From contig JACRLO010000004.1 in NCBI GenBank assembly GCA_016235245.1, positions 62,001-126,000 of the forward strand: 64,000 nt of DNA. The letters run 5' to 3'. The translations under genes and the position numbers were made by a program. The notes under the pieces were generated by a model that ran no database searches, had not been told where the DNA came from, and saw only the letters and a program-made list of their open reading frames with translations. Positions 7,369-16,376 of this stretch are shown one piece after another. Positions within the stretch are counted from its first letter, which is position 1; every line of letters starts with the position of its first letter. The stretch is from Nitrospirota bacterium. GTDB lineage: Bacteria > Nitrospirota > Thermodesulfovibrionia > Thermodesulfovibrionales > UBA6898.

Positions 7369-8243
7369 TGCAGATAAACGGATCAACAGGTTTATTAAAG
7401 TGCTTCGCTGTCTTGGCAGTAGTTTTGGCAATGACTGCTTTAACTATCCGGATTTCCGGTGCCGAGCCGCCGCAGCCCCGGAAGATCATGCTGGCCAGCA
7501 CAATAGGGCCGATTGACGCAGGTATAGTGGGTGCGCTCGAGGCAGCCTTCACAAAAAAGACAGGCATAGCAGTGGAGCATGTTGGAGCAGGAACAGGCCA
7601 GGCGCTGAAGAATGCAGAATCCGGAAAGTTCGACCTTGTGCTGGTGCATGCAAAGGCCCTGGAGGAGAAGTTCGTGGCAGATGGCTTTGGCACGAAGCGA
7701 TATGACCTTATGTATAACGACTTCGTTATCCTGGGGCCCGTAGCTGATCCGGCAAAAATTCGGGGAGAAAAGAGCGCTTCTGTAGCTCTACAAAAAATAG
7801 TTAAGTCCGAAGCCATGTTCGTGACAAGAGGAGACAGATCAGGGACTCATATGAAGGAACTTGAGGTATGGAAAAAGGCCGGGATCGAGCCCAAGGGGCC
7901 ATGGTACATTGTCTTTGAGCAGGGAGCAAAGGGCAATGCCCCGACGCTGGCTTACACGAATGAGAAGCAGGCCTACACCATTATGGACAGGGCCACGTAT
8001 ATCACAATGAAACAAAAGTTAACGCTCCAGATTCTTGTTGAAAGGGATGATATTCTTCTGAATTATATGACGCTAATTCCTGTCAATCCGGTCAAGTTCC
8101 CCCAGGTTAATAACAAGGGAGCCCTCGAGTTTGTAGAGTGGCTACAAGGGAGAGAGGCCCAGACACTTATCAGGGATTTCGGAAAGGACAAATATGGCGA
8201 GCCGCTCTTCTTCCCCAATTCGCCTGAAGGGAAAAAACTATAA
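7350..8243 (+). CDS. tupA: Tungstate-type ABC transporter periplasmic binding protein, paralogue 1
   Basis: A 297-residue secreted protein with an uncleaved-looking N-terminal hydrophobic segment (about residues 17-36) and the TupA family fold (DLMYNDFVILGP, RGDRSGTHMKE, WYIVFEQG). TupA proteins capture tungstate for the TupBC importer. The N-terminal oxyanion loop, normally TTTS-x-SG, reads STIGPIDAG here, so key hydroxyl ligands are gone. Binding specificity may differ from the second copy. GGAGG precedes ATG 7350. A second, more canonical tupA follows 25 bases downstream. Confidence 0.85.
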   Translation: MQKRKVVQINGSTGLLKCFAVLAVVLAMTALTIRISGAEPPQPRKIMLASTIGPIDAGIVGALEAAFTKKTGIAVEHVGAGTGQALKNAESGKFDLVLVHAKALEEKFVADGFGTKRYDLMYNDFVILGPVADPAKIRGEKSASVALQKIVKSEAMFVTRGDRSGTHMKELEVWKKAGIEPKGPWYIVFEQGAKGNAPTLAYTNEKQAYTIMDRATYITMKQKLTLQILVERDDILLNYMTLIPVNPVKFPQVNNKGALEFVEWLQGREAQTLIRDFGKDKYGEPLFFPNSPEGKKL

Positions 8244-8268
8244 ATACCATTTAATAGGAGGTTGTAAT

Positions 8269-9078
8269 ATGAAAAAACTTGGATTACTTCTGACTCTTCT
8301 TCTGACGTTGTCTCTCGCAGGCAGTGCCTTTGCAGCAGAGATCATCTGCGCATCAACAACCAGTACCGAGAATTCGGGACTCTTTAACCATATCCTGCCG
8401 ATCTTCGAGAAGAAGACAGGAGTAAAGGTGAAGGTTGTAGCCCGCGGCACAGGCGCTGCCATCGAGATGGGCAAGAGGGGTGATGCTGACGTTGCCTTTG
8501 TGCATGCAAAGGAGCAGGAAATGAAGGCTGTTGAAGAAGGGTTCTTTATCAACCGGTCTGATGTGATGTATAACGATTTTGTTATCATCGGCCCGTCTGA
8601 TGATCCTGCTAAGATCAAAGGAATAAAGTCAACGGTCGATGCATTTAAGAAAATAAGCGGAACATCCCAGTTCGTTTCCCGCGGCGATAACTCGGGTACT
8701 CATACCAAGGAACTGTCTATCTGGAAGAAGGCTGGTATTGAGCCAAAGGGCCAGAAGTGGTATCTCGAAGTCGGGCAGGGCATGGAGAAGACCCAGAGGA
8801 TTGCAAATGAGAAGCGGGCTTACGCACTCACTGATCGCGGTACCTGGCTGGCCACAAAAGATAAAGACAAGCTCGAAATGGTGATAGTCCATGAAGGCGA
8901 TCCGACGCTTTTCAATCAGTATGGGATCATGGCGGTGAATCCTGAAAAGCATAAACACGTGAAGTACAAAGAGGCGATGGAGTTCGTGAACTGGATTATA
9001 TCGAAAGAGGGTCAGCAGGCTATCGCCTCGTTCAAGGACAGCAACGGCAACGCGCTCTTTATCCCGAATGCAAAATAG
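8269..9078 (+). CDS. tupA: Tungstate ABC transporter periplasmic binding protein, paralogue 2
   Basis: A 269-residue protein with a classic signal peptide (MKKLGLLL...AGSAFA, cleavage near residue 21). It keeps the oxyanion loop STTSTENSGL that marks TupA/ModA-like binding proteins, plus MYNDFVIIGP and RGDNSGTHTKE. The start is ATG 8269 behind AGGAGG; a longer frame from 8194 would hide the signal peptide. It delivers tungstate (possibly molybdate) to TupB/TupC encoded at 9466-10817. Confidence 0.92.
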   Translation: MKKLGLLLTLLLTLSLAGSAFAAEIICASTTSTENSGLFNHILPIFEKKTGVKVKVVARGTGAAIEMGKRGDADVAFVHAKEQEMKAVEEGFFINRSDVMYNDFVIIGPSDDPAKIKGIKSTVDAFKKISGTSQFVSRGDNSGTHTKELSIWKKAGIEPKGQKWYLEVGQGMEKTQRIANEKRAYALTDRGTWLATKDKDKLEMVIVHEGDPTLFNQYGIMAVNPEKHKHVKYKEAMEFVNWIISKEGQQAIASFKDSNGNALFIPNAK

Positions 9079-9089
9079 AGTGGACAACC

Positions 9090-9392
9090 ATGTTAGAGAT
9101 AGAACAGGCAAGCAGATTGATCGGGGCACTCAAAGAATTCGCAGCCAGGGACGCCGGGGAGTCATTCGAGGAGTCTCCGGCTGACAGGTATGATCCGCCC
9201 ATCCTGTCCTCATGGGATGCCTTGAAGTGGTTCGAACTGATACAGGATTGGGAGATCGTCGATTTTCTCGTTTCTCGTGACAGAGATGCCCGGAGGCTGG
9301 TTATCAGCCTCCAGGCATTGCTCATATGGTATGGGCAGGAATATGTTGATGAAATGCATAAACGCCTGCGCGTAATGAGCATCATAAATTGA
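9090..9392 (+). CDS. Hypothetical 100-residue protein inside the tungstate locus
   Basis: A short acidic soluble protein eleven bases after the second tupA. It has no Cys, no signal peptide and no membrane segment; it is rich in Trp and looks helical (LKWFELIQDWEIVDFLVS). I do not recognise it. Its position between binding protein and permease genes suggests a role linked to tungstate use or transporter control. A separate promoter for tupB follows, so it may end the tupA transcript. Confidence 0.6.
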   Translation: MLEIEQASRLIGALKEFAARDAGESFEESPADRYDPPILSSWDALKWFELIQDWEIVDFLVSRDRDARRLVISLQALLIWYGQEYVDEMHKRLRVMSIIN

Positions 9393-9451
9393 ACATACCG
9401 ATAATGATAAGAGAGGTCTCCATAAGCCCTCAACTTTTGCCCCGGTTCTTT

Positions 9452-9460
9452 TGCTACAAT
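9452..9460 (+). promoter_or_regulatory. Extended -10 promoter ahead of tupB
   Basis: TGC plus TACAAT at 9455-9460, one mismatch from the consensus -10 box with the TGn extension. The tupB ATG follows after five bases, so the mRNA would be leaderless. No ribosome binding site is visible. This gives the permease and ATPase genes a promoter separate from the binding proteins. Confidence 0.5.
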
Positions 9461-9465
9461 AAACG

Positions 9466-10173
9466 ATGAATTCAATACTGGAAGGCTTTAGCAAGGCCTT
9501 TTCACTTATCCTGCATCTTGACCGGGAGCTTATGGGCATTATCCTGCTTTCCCTCAAGGTATCCGGATCAGCGCTTCTTGTTGCGACCGCCCTGGCACTC
9601 CCGCTCAGTGCTTTCCTCGGTCTCAGGAAATTCCCATTCCGTGGGATTCTTATAAGTATCCTTAACACCTTCATGGGCCTGCCCCCGGTGGTTGTCGGAC
9701 TTTTTGTATATCTGCTTCTCTCCAGGAGCGGGCCTTTTGGGTTCCTGGCGATGTTATATACGCCGTCCGCGATGATCATTGCCCAGACCATCCTTGCCTT
9801 TCCGATCGTGGCATCTCTGAGCCACGCAGCGGTCATGGGCGTTGATCCTGTTATACGGCAGGCGGCAACAACACTCGGAGCAACCCCTTTTCAGGTATCG
9901 CTTACCGTTATCAGTGAAGCGCGGTACGGGATCATGGCAGCGGTGATTGCGGGCTTCGGCAGGGTCATGGCTGAGGTCGGCGCGATCCTGATCGTAGGCG
10001 GCAATATCGCAGGATTTACGCGGGTCATGACAACGACCATAGCACTCGAAACTGACAAGGGAAATTTCGAACTTGCATTGGCTCTGGGAGTCATATTGCT
10101 ATTGATCTCTCTTACGGTCAACATTCTTCTTCATACTGTGCAGAAAAAAGGCATGACAGGGGGCAATCGTTGA
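9466..10173 (+). CDS. tupB: Tungstate ABC transporter permease
   Basis: A 235-residue inner-membrane protein with about five or six transmembrane helices. It has the ABC permease EAA-type loop (RQAATTLGATPFQVSLTVISEARYGIMAAVIAGFGRVMAEVGA), which docks on the ATPase, followed by VGGNIAGFTRVMTTTIAL typical of TupB. It forms the channel of the tungstate importer with TupA (upstream) and TupC, whose gene overlaps by four bases. Confidence 0.92.
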   Translation: MNSILEGFSKAFSLILHLDRELMGIILLSLKVSGSALLVATALALPLSAFLGLRKFPFRGILISILNTFMGLPPVVVGLFVYLLLSRSGPFGFLAMLYTPSAMIIAQTILAFPIVASLSHAAVMGVDPVIRQAATTLGATPFQVSLTVISEARYGIMAAVIAGFGRVMAEVGAILIVGGNIAGFTRVMTTTIALETDKGNFELALALGVILLLISLTVNILLHTVQKKGMTGGNR

Positions 10174-10817
10174 GTCTCAGTCTGCAGGCAGTTGAGATAG
10201 TCAAAAGCTATAACGGTAATCCGGTGCTGTGGGGCTGTTCTTGGTCTTTTGCAGAAACGGGGATCTATGTGCTTACCGGTCTCAACGGCTGCGGCAAGTC
10301 CACCTTTCTGCGCATATGCGCGCTGCTTGAACAGCCGGATAAGGGAAAGGTCAGGTATCTCGATGGAGCGCATGAGGCCCCGAACGACATCGCCCTGATG
10401 CGTAGAGTAACCCTTGTATTACCGAGGGCCGGGCTGTTCAATACGTCTGTGCAGAAAAATGTCTCCTATGGTCTGCGTATCCGAGGCATCTCCGGCAAGG
10501 AATCTGCTGACAGGACAGAGAGCGTGCTTGCATTTGTTGGGCTCAGCCATAAGAAAGATCAGAACGCCGCGACCCTCTCAAGCGGAGAAGCCCAGCGGGT
10601 TGCGATAGCACGGGCCCTGGTCATTGACCCTGAGGTGCTTTTTCTGGATGAGCCCACCGCCTCTATTGATGAAAAAAATGTCGGGATCATAGAGGATATT
10701 ATTCTCCGTCTGAAGCAGCGCGGCAAGACTACGGTGATCATGACAACCCATGATCGCGCTCAGGCTGAACGGCTCGCCGACAGATTACTCCTGCTTGATA
10801 AGGGCAAGATCGTTTGA
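10170..10817 (+). CDS. tupC: Tungstate ABC transporter ATPase
   Basis: A 215-residue ABC ATPase starting at TTG 10170 with a four-base overlap with tupB. Walker A is GLNGCGKST, the signature motif LSSGEAQRVAIARAL, Walker B VLFLDEPTAS and the switch His is in MTTHD. It powers tungstate import through TupB. No regulatory C-terminal extension is present, as is usual for TupC. It converges on the CobW-type gene on the other strand. Confidence 0.92.
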   Translation: MSLSLQAVEIVKSYNGNPVLWGCSWSFAETGIYVLTGLNGCGKSTFLRICALLEQPDKGKVRYLDGAHEAPNDIALMRRVTLVLPRAGLFNTSVQKNVSYGLRIRGISGKESADRTESVLAFVGLSHKKDQNAATLSSGEAQRVAIARALVIDPEVLFLDEPTASIDEKNVGIIEDIILRLKQRGKTTVIMTTHDRAQAERLADRLLLLDKGKIV

Positions 10818-10882
10818 GGTAACGTGGCAGGAACAAATAGACCTTGAAAGATCTGGTGCCAACAGCTGAATACCCCTAGTAT

Positions 10883-11770
10883 CTACAGGAAGGCGAAGGA
10901 CGACGGGAAGATCCTCATGAGTGCGTCCTTCCGGATATCTTTGCCGATGATGACCAACCTGCTGCCGGTGACCGTCTTTTCAAATGGAACGCTTTTGATG
11001 TTTGTAAACGACAGATCGAACTGGTAAGGCCCCTGCAATGTGTTCACAAGCGCCTTTGCCCTTACAATGTCGCCGTACTTGCCGAAAGACATATCCTGAA
11101 AAAAGTCGCTGAGCCATTCATGGTCAATACTGCCGACCAGTTTGAGAGAGAGCGTGTCAAGCTGGAAATGGGGGACATTCCTGTCTAAGCTCCGTTCTGC
11201 ATCTGAAACGTTTGGGAGCATACGGTTGGTGATGCAGTTGACGGTGCTGAGAACAATAGCGTTGGGGTTGATCTGTTCAACAGCATGTACCGTTCTCTCT
11301 GCGCTCTCCTTTTCGACGAGGTCTGTCTTGTTTACGAGAACTATGTCAGAGTTCGTGATCTGGTCCTTAAAGAACCTTCCAAACGCATCTTCGTGATTGA
11401 GGTCGAGGAATTCGGAGGCATCCACGATGCCTATGACCATGACTGCGCCGATCTTCAGGGTCTCAAGCGCTTCCAACACGCCGGAAGGAGAGGCTATGCC
11501 GCTCGGTTCTATTATAATATGCTCCGGCGCAAAAGTCTCCCGTATCTTTTCAATCGAAGCGATGAGGTCGAACTTCAGGGTGCAACATACACATCCGCTT
11601 GGAAGTTCGATCGATTCAATGCCGTTTGCCGAGAAGATCTCGCCGTCTATGCCTGCCTTGCCGAAGTCATTTACCAGAACAACGGTTTTCCCTTTGATGT
11701 TTCCGACAAACTGGCGTATGAAGGTGGTTTTGCCGGAACCGAGCATGCCGCATACGATGGTTGTCTTCAT
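10883..11770 (-). CDS. CobW/COG0523 family GTPase (metallochaperone type)
   Basis: A G3E GTPase of about 295 residues with P-loop GMLGSGKT (residues 8-15), the metal-binding CxCC motif (Cys60, 62, 63 in GCVCC), the switch stretch EPSGIASPSG and the specificity motif VNKTD. COG0523 proteins use GTP to insert metals such as zinc or cobalt into target proteins. The start is taken at ATG 11770 (MKTTIVCG); ATG 11776 is equally possible. It lies 13 bases after the LysR gene on the same strand. The metal and client cannot be told from sequence. Confidence 0.85.
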   Translation of the reverse strand: MKTTIVCGMLGSGKTTFIRQFVGNIKGKTVVLVNDFGKAGIDGEIFSANGIESIELPSGCVCCTLKFDLIASIEKIRETFAPEHIIIEPSGIASPSGVLEALETLKIGAVMVIGIVDASEFLDLNHEDAFGRFFKDQITNSDIVLVNKTDLVEKESAERTVHAVEQINPNAIVLSTVNCITNRMLPNVSDAERSLDRNVPHFQLDTLSLKLVGSIDHEWLSDFFQDMSFGKYGDIVRAKALVNTLQGPYQFDLSFTNIKSVPFEKTVTGSRLVIIGKDIRKDALMRIFPSSFAFL

Positions 11771-11783
11771 GACCATACTAGAA

Positions 11784-12695
11784 TCAGATCTTCTTGAAAA
11801 AGGTGTCATAGGGATACTTTCTTACATAAATAAGAAACTCATCCATGATATGGGAAAGATGCTTTCTGACAGGAAGAATCAGCGAGAGGTCTCTCTGGAT
11901 ATTTCCTTCCCTGAACGTTGCCGATTTCAGGCGTCCATCTGCTACTTCCCTTTGGATGGCCCATTTTGAGACAATCGAGACACCGATGCCAGCCTCAACA
12001 GCCTCCTTGATCGAGGCTGTGCTGCCCAATACTAAAGCAATATGCATATCGTGGATGCTGATTCCATGAACAGCAAAATATTCCTCAATCTTCTGCCTTG
12101 TGCCTGACCCTTCTTCTCTGAGGATGAACGGTTCTTTTAATATGTCAAGAATCGAAACCGCTCTCTTTTTTGCCCATGAATGATCCGGTGGGACAATGAG
12201 AACCAGGTCGTCGGACATTATGGTCTCTCTCTTGAGCTTTCCCCCCATGCATTCTCCGGCCACCAACCCGAAATCAATAAAGCCAGACTTCACAAGCTCC
12301 TCTATTTTCTTTGTGTTCCCGACCATCATGCTGATCTTTACTTTAGGATGTTCCTTTTTGAAGGCGATGATCACCCTGGGGAGGACGTGGTTGCCAATGG
12401 ATGTGCTGGCACCCAGAGTGAACCCTCCTTTCATCGCACCGGATATCTTTCTCATATCTTTTTCTATATCGTTATAATGCTCCAGAATATGTTTTGCCTG
12501 ATGATAGAGGGTTTCACCTGCAAGGGTTAAATTGATTTCTCCCCCGGTTCTGTCAAAGAGCTTTGTCTCGAAGAATTCCTCAAGTGCTTGTATTTGAAGG
12601 CTGACTGCTGGCTGGCTGAGATGGGCAATTTTTGATGTTTTCGAGAAGCTCCGGGTTTCTGCAACGGTGCAAAATAGTTTCAGCTTTAAGTTCAT
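11784..12695 (-). CDS. LysR-family transcriptional regulator, divergent from the biotin carboxylase genes
   Basis: A 303-residue regulator with the N-terminal winged helix (MNLKLKLFCTVAETRSFSKTSKIAHLSQPAVSLQIQALEE pattern, residues 1-60) and a periplasmic-binding-protein-like effector domain (about 90-295). It is closest in style to the CysB/CbbR-like group. The start is ATG 12695; in-frame upstream codons to 12794 precede the conserved helix-turn-helix and are not used. Its promoter region is shared with the divergent carboxylase operon, the usual arrangement for a LysR protein and its target. Confidence 0.9.
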   Translation of the reverse strand: MNLKLKLFCTVAETRSFSKTSKIAHLSQPAVSLQIQALEEFFETKLFDRTGGEINLTLAGETLYHQAKHILEHYNDIEKDMRKISGAMKGGFTLGASTSIGNHVLPRVIIAFKKEHPKVKISMMVGNTKKIEELVKSGFIDFGLVAGECMGGKLKRETIMSDDLVLIVPPDHSWAKKRAVSILDILKEPFILREEGSGTRQKIEEYFAVHGISIHDMHIALVLGSTASIKEAVEAGIGVSIVSKWAIQREVADGRLKSATFREGNIQRDLSLILPVRKHLSHIMDEFLIYVRKYPYDTFFKKI

Positions 12696-12831
12696 GTAAA
12701 TAGAATAGCAGAAAGCCCATTTAATTTGACTATAGAGCAATAAGGTCTGTGTTTTATAAACTGCCTCGCAAGTACAATACATTATTACATGCAAAGCAAG
12801 TCTGCAGATGGTCTGTAAAGGAGTATTTTAT

Positions 12832-14292
12832 ATGAATGAGACTAGGATAAAAAAAGTATTGATTGCAAACAGAGGCGTTCCAGCAGTTCGTATTATGCAT
12901 ACCTGCAGGGACCGGAAGATCGGAACGACCGCAGTGTACAGCACGCCTGACAGGCTTGCCCACCACGTATTTATGGCTGATACTGCAGTTCATATCGGAG
13001 AGGCTCCGCCTGCGGAGTCGTACCTCAATATGGACAGGATCATTGACGCTGCACTGCGGAGCCATTCTGACGCAGTGCATCCAGGGTGGGGTTTCCTTGC
13101 TGAAAACCATCTCTTTGCACAGCAGGTGGTTGATGCAGGCCTTGTCTGGATAGGGCCTTCTCCGCAGGTCATAAGGATAATGGGCGACAAAATAGAGGCA
13201 AAGGTAATTGCCCGCAAGGCTCATGTTCCTACGATCCCGGGAATCAGCAATGTAACAGACATTAACCAGATCAGAAGATGGATGAACGAAGAGCAGGTGA
13301 GTTTCCCGGTCATGATCAAGGCGTCAGCCGGCGGCGGCGGAAAAGGCATGCTCAAGGTGGAGACTGATGACCAGCTCAGCCAGGCTCTGAGTCAGGTGAA
13401 GTCAGAGTCAAAAAAATCCTTCGGTGATGAGACGGTACTTGTCGAAAAATATATCGAGCGCGGAAGGCATATCGAGGTGCAGATCGTTGCTGATGCACAG
13501 GGCAATGTGGTCCATCTCTATGAAAGGGAATGCACGCTGCAGAGGCGCAATCAGAAGATCATCGAGGAGGCTCCGTCACCGTCGCTTGATGGTGGCCTGC
13601 GGCAGGAGATCTGTTATACTGCGGTCCGTCTCATGCGCGAGATCGGATACACCACAGCAGGGACGGTTGAGTTTATCTTTGACGCGCCTACAAAGAAGTT
13701 CTACTTTCTTGAGGTCAATACCCGGCTTCAGGTAGAGCACGGTATCACCGAGCTTATTACGGGACTCGATATTGTGGGCATCATGCTCGACGTTGCAATG
13801 GGTAAGCCCCTGCCGTTCAAACAGACTGACATCCATCCTAACAGGTGGGCACTTGAGGTGAGACTGAATGCTGAAGACCCCAAGAACTTCAGCCCTTCTT
13901 TCGGCAAGGTCACCCGACTGCAGGTACCGATGGGTCCAGGAGTTAGGGTCTCATCAGGCGTATACGAAGGAGCTGATATACCGCCCTATTATGATTCACT
14001 CTTCATGCTGCTTATGACAGCAGGGGCTGACAGAGATGATGCCATACGGGCGATGGACCGCTCACTTTCGAGGAACCTCAGAATCCAAGGAGTGAAGACC
14101 CTTGCGCCTTTGCTGCTAAGCATTATCCGTCATCCTTCTTTTATCTCGGGTGAATTTTCGACCCGCTTTATCGAAGAGCATATGGACGAACTGATATCCA
14201 TGTTCAGGGACGAAAGCAGCGAAGACGAGGCTCTTAAGGTTGCCAGGTATGTTGCGGAGATATCCGCCCTTGGCCCTCAGTCCTGGATGTGA
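12832..14292 (+). CDS. pycA: Biotin carboxylase subunit (pyruvate or 2-oxoacid carboxylase A)
   Basis: A 486-residue ATP-grasp enzyme that carboxylates the biotin of the partner subunit with bicarbonate and ATP. Visible motifs: N-terminal IANRGVPAVRI, the glycine loop ASAGGGGKGM, ERECTLQRRNQK, and EVNTRLQVEHGITE. The length fits the stand-alone AccC/PycA subunit. The start is ATG 12832 behind AAAGGAG. The next gene overlaps or abuts and encodes the carboxyltransferase and biotin carrier. A divergent LysR regulator and a downstream carbonic anhydrase complete the locus. Confidence 0.93.
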   Translation: MNETRIKKVLIANRGVPAVRIMHTCRDRKIGTTAVYSTPDRLAHHVFMADTAVHIGEAPPAESYLNMDRIIDAALRSHSDAVHPGWGFLAENHLFAQQVVDAGLVWIGPSPQVIRIMGDKIEAKVIARKAHVPTIPGISNVTDINQIRRWMNEEQVSFPVMIKASAGGGGKGMLKVETDDQLSQALSQVKSESKKSFGDETVLVEKYIERGRHIEVQIVADAQGNVVHLYERECTLQRRNQKIIEEAPSPSLDGGLRQEICYTAVRLMREIGYTTAGTVEFIFDAPTKKFYFLEVNTRLQVEHGITELITGLDIVGIMLDVAMGKPLPFKQTDIHPNRWALEVRLNAEDPKNFSPSFGKVTRLQVPMGPGVRVSSGVYEGADIPPYYDSLFMLLMTAGADRDDAIRAMDRSLSRNLRIQGVKTLAPLLLSIIRHPSFISGEFSTRFIEEHMDELISMFRDESSEDEALKVARYVAEISALGPQSWM

Positions 14293-14303
14293 GGGCAAAA
14301 ACA

Positions 14304-16370
14304 ATGGAAAACAGGAAAAAGGAAATGGGAAATACAATCTTTGCAAAGCCGGGTATGACGCCAAAGGAGATTGTTGCTGCCGTAAGTGCTCTTAAGGGCG
14401 TATGTTTTACGAACGTGGGTATGCGGGATGCCGGACAGTCGGATTTCAAGAACCGCCATCGGATCTACGACCTCAAGACCCTTGCACCGGATTACAATGA
14501 TATGGGTCTTTTCAGTGCCGAATGTCACGGCGGCGCCCGTTGGCACGTCGGCATAATGAACAGACGAGAGAGCCCTGTTGAAGAGATCGCGATCTTCAGG
14601 GAACTGATGCCTAATGTGCTGCTCCAGACACTTATACGGGAAACAAATCTCTTCGGATATCGCCCGTATCCGAAGAATATCATCGAATATGTGGTGGCAA
14701 ATGTGGATATTGACGTCTGGAGGTGCTTTTCATTCCTGAACGATGTGCGGAATATGCGCTCGGTTGCAGAAGTCGTAATGAAGAGAGGAAGGCTTTTCGA
14801 GCCGACCATATCCTTCACTTCTGCAGACTGGACAACAAACGATTACTATCTTTCCGTTGTTAGAGATATTGTGGACCTCTGCTCAGGCACCGACGAGATT
14901 GTTCTATGTATTAAGGATATGGCCGGTGTGGGTGACATCAAGCGGATAGGCAGCCTCGTTGATGCCATCAAACAGAAATATCCGGACCTTGTTCTGCAAT
15001 ATCATCGTCATATTACGGACGGCCTTGCCATTCCCGCGCTCCTTGCTGCAGCCCAGGCAGGAGCAAAAATATTCGACGTGCAGGAAGACTCCCTTGTCCG
15101 TTTCTACGGACATTCGCCAATCCTGAGCGTGCAGGCCTATTTTGAAGAATCCGGCATTGCGGTTCATCTCAACAGGGACGAAGCGGAAGAGGCAGTTGAC
15201 GAAGCGGAAGAGGCAGTTCAGAAGGTGCGAGAATGGATCGGCCATTATGAATGGGCCGAGTCGCCGTTTAAAGGCTTTGATCACACGGTCACATGTCACA
15301 GGATGCCTGGCGGTGCCTTCCCAAGCTCATTTGAACAGGCGGAGAAGGGCGAGTTCCTCCATCTCATGCCTTCGATCCTGAAGGTCATGTCACTTTATAA
15401 CAGGATCGTAAAGTATTTTGATGTTACGCCCGGTTCGCAGATAACCTGGGTCACCTGCAGCGGTATTGTAAATCGATATGCCAAAGAGAGAGGCGACGCC
15501 GGAGTAAGGCATGTCATAGACCTGCTTGAACGTTTTGTGGTCGAAAAGGCTCAGGATCTCGATGCCATGACCGAAGCTGAGCAGCAGGAACTGCTTATGC
15601 TCTTCAGAAATGCCCCGGGCGATTTCAAGAACCTGCTCCTTGGCAATTACGGCAGGCTGCCGATGGGGTGGCCTGACGCATGGGTATACCACAGCACATT
15701 CGGTGACGAGTGGGACAAAAAAATATCTGAACGGAAAGAACTGTCTCCCCTGGATTCGCTTGATAATGAGAATATTCAGACTCCGAGGAAAGAGCTTGCG
15801 GAACATATAGGCAGGATTCCTACGCAAGAGGAGTTTATCCTTTATCTCATGCATCCCAAGGATGCGCTCAGCATGATCGGGTTCAGGGATACGTTCGGTG
15901 AAGCTCCGCTTGTTCTGCCTACGGACGTTTGGAGAAATGGGCTCAGAAAGGCCGGCGACAGCGTTGATTTCGAGTTGAGAGGCAAACCTTATACCATAGA
16001 ACTTGTGTCCATCGGGGCCGAGCACGAAGGTGTAGTTCATGTTGTGATGCGCGTCAACAACAAGACGAGAGTCTATTCTGTTGATACCCCACGCGCGAAG
16101 AAGATCGAGATACGCATGGCAAAAGGGCCTGCTGATATTGGAGCGCTGATCAACGGCAACATCTGGAGGATCGGCAATCCCGAGCGCGGCATTATCAAGG
16201 CCGGAGATATCGTGCATAAGGGAGAAGAGATAGCAAACCTCGAGGCAATGAAGATGGAGAACGCGATCATATCGCCGTTTGAAGGGCAGATATCTGAAGT
16301 CTGCGTGAAACTGAACGACACCGTTTCGGAGGGGCAGCTTCTTTTTGTTATTGAGAAGACCGGTGTGTGA
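14304..16370 (+). CDS. Divergent carboxyltransferase/biotin-carrier subunit (PycB-like)
   Basis: About 688 residues: an HMGL-type TIM-barrel carboxyltransferase domain (about 30-320), a PYC/OADA connecting region, and a C-terminal biotinyl domain with biotin Lys in LEAMKMEN. The carbamylated-Lys motif (CIKDMAGVGD) and the metal HxH pair (YHRHI) are present. The first metal motif, usually D-T-T-x-R-D-A-x-Q-S, reads NVGMRDAGQS, so the metal Asp is Asn, and the catalytic Thr loop is also changed. The substrate may not be pyruvate. The start could be ATG 14304 (GAGGG upstream) or GTG 14289 with a four-base overlap. Confidence 0.82.
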   Translation: MENRKKEMGNTIFAKPGMTPKEIVAAVSALKGVCFTNVGMRDAGQSDFKNRHRIYDLKTLAPDYNDMGLFSAECHGGARWHVGIMNRRESPVEEIAIFRELMPNVLLQTLIRETNLFGYRPYPKNIIEYVVANVDIDVWRCFSFLNDVRNMRSVAEVVMKRGRLFEPTISFTSADWTTNDYYLSVVRDIVDLCSGTDEIVLCIKDMAGVGDIKRIGSLVDAIKQKYPDLVLQYHRHITDGLAIPALLAAAQAGAKIFDVQEDSLVRFYGHSPILSVQAYFEESGIAVHLNRDEAEEAVDEAEEAVQKVREWIGHYEWAESPFKGFDHTVTCHRMPGGAFPSSFEQAEKGEFLHLMPSILKVMSLYNRIVKYFDVTPGSQITWVTCSGIVNRYAKERGDAGVRHVIDLLERFVVEKAQDLDAMTEAEQQELLMLFRNAPGDFKNLLLGNYGRLPMGWPDAWVYHSTFGDEWDKKISERKELSPLDSLDNENIQTPRKELAEHIGRIPTQEEFILYLMHPKDALSMIGFRDTFGEAPLVLPTDVWRNGLRKAGDSVDFELRGKPYTIELVSIGAEHEGVVHVVMRVNNKTRVYSVDTPRAKKIEIRMAKGPADIGALINGNIWRIGNPERGIIKAGDIVHKGEEIANLEAMKMENAIISPFEGQISEVCVKLNDTVSEGQLLFVIEKTGV
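15177..15218 (+). repeat. Perfect 21-base tandem duplication in the carboxyltransferase gene
   Basis: Two adjacent identical 21-base units (15177-15197 and 15198-15218), each encoding DEAEEAV. The reading frame is kept. It lengthens an acidic surface helix by two turns. Confidence 0.95.
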
Positions 16371-16376
16371 TAAGAA

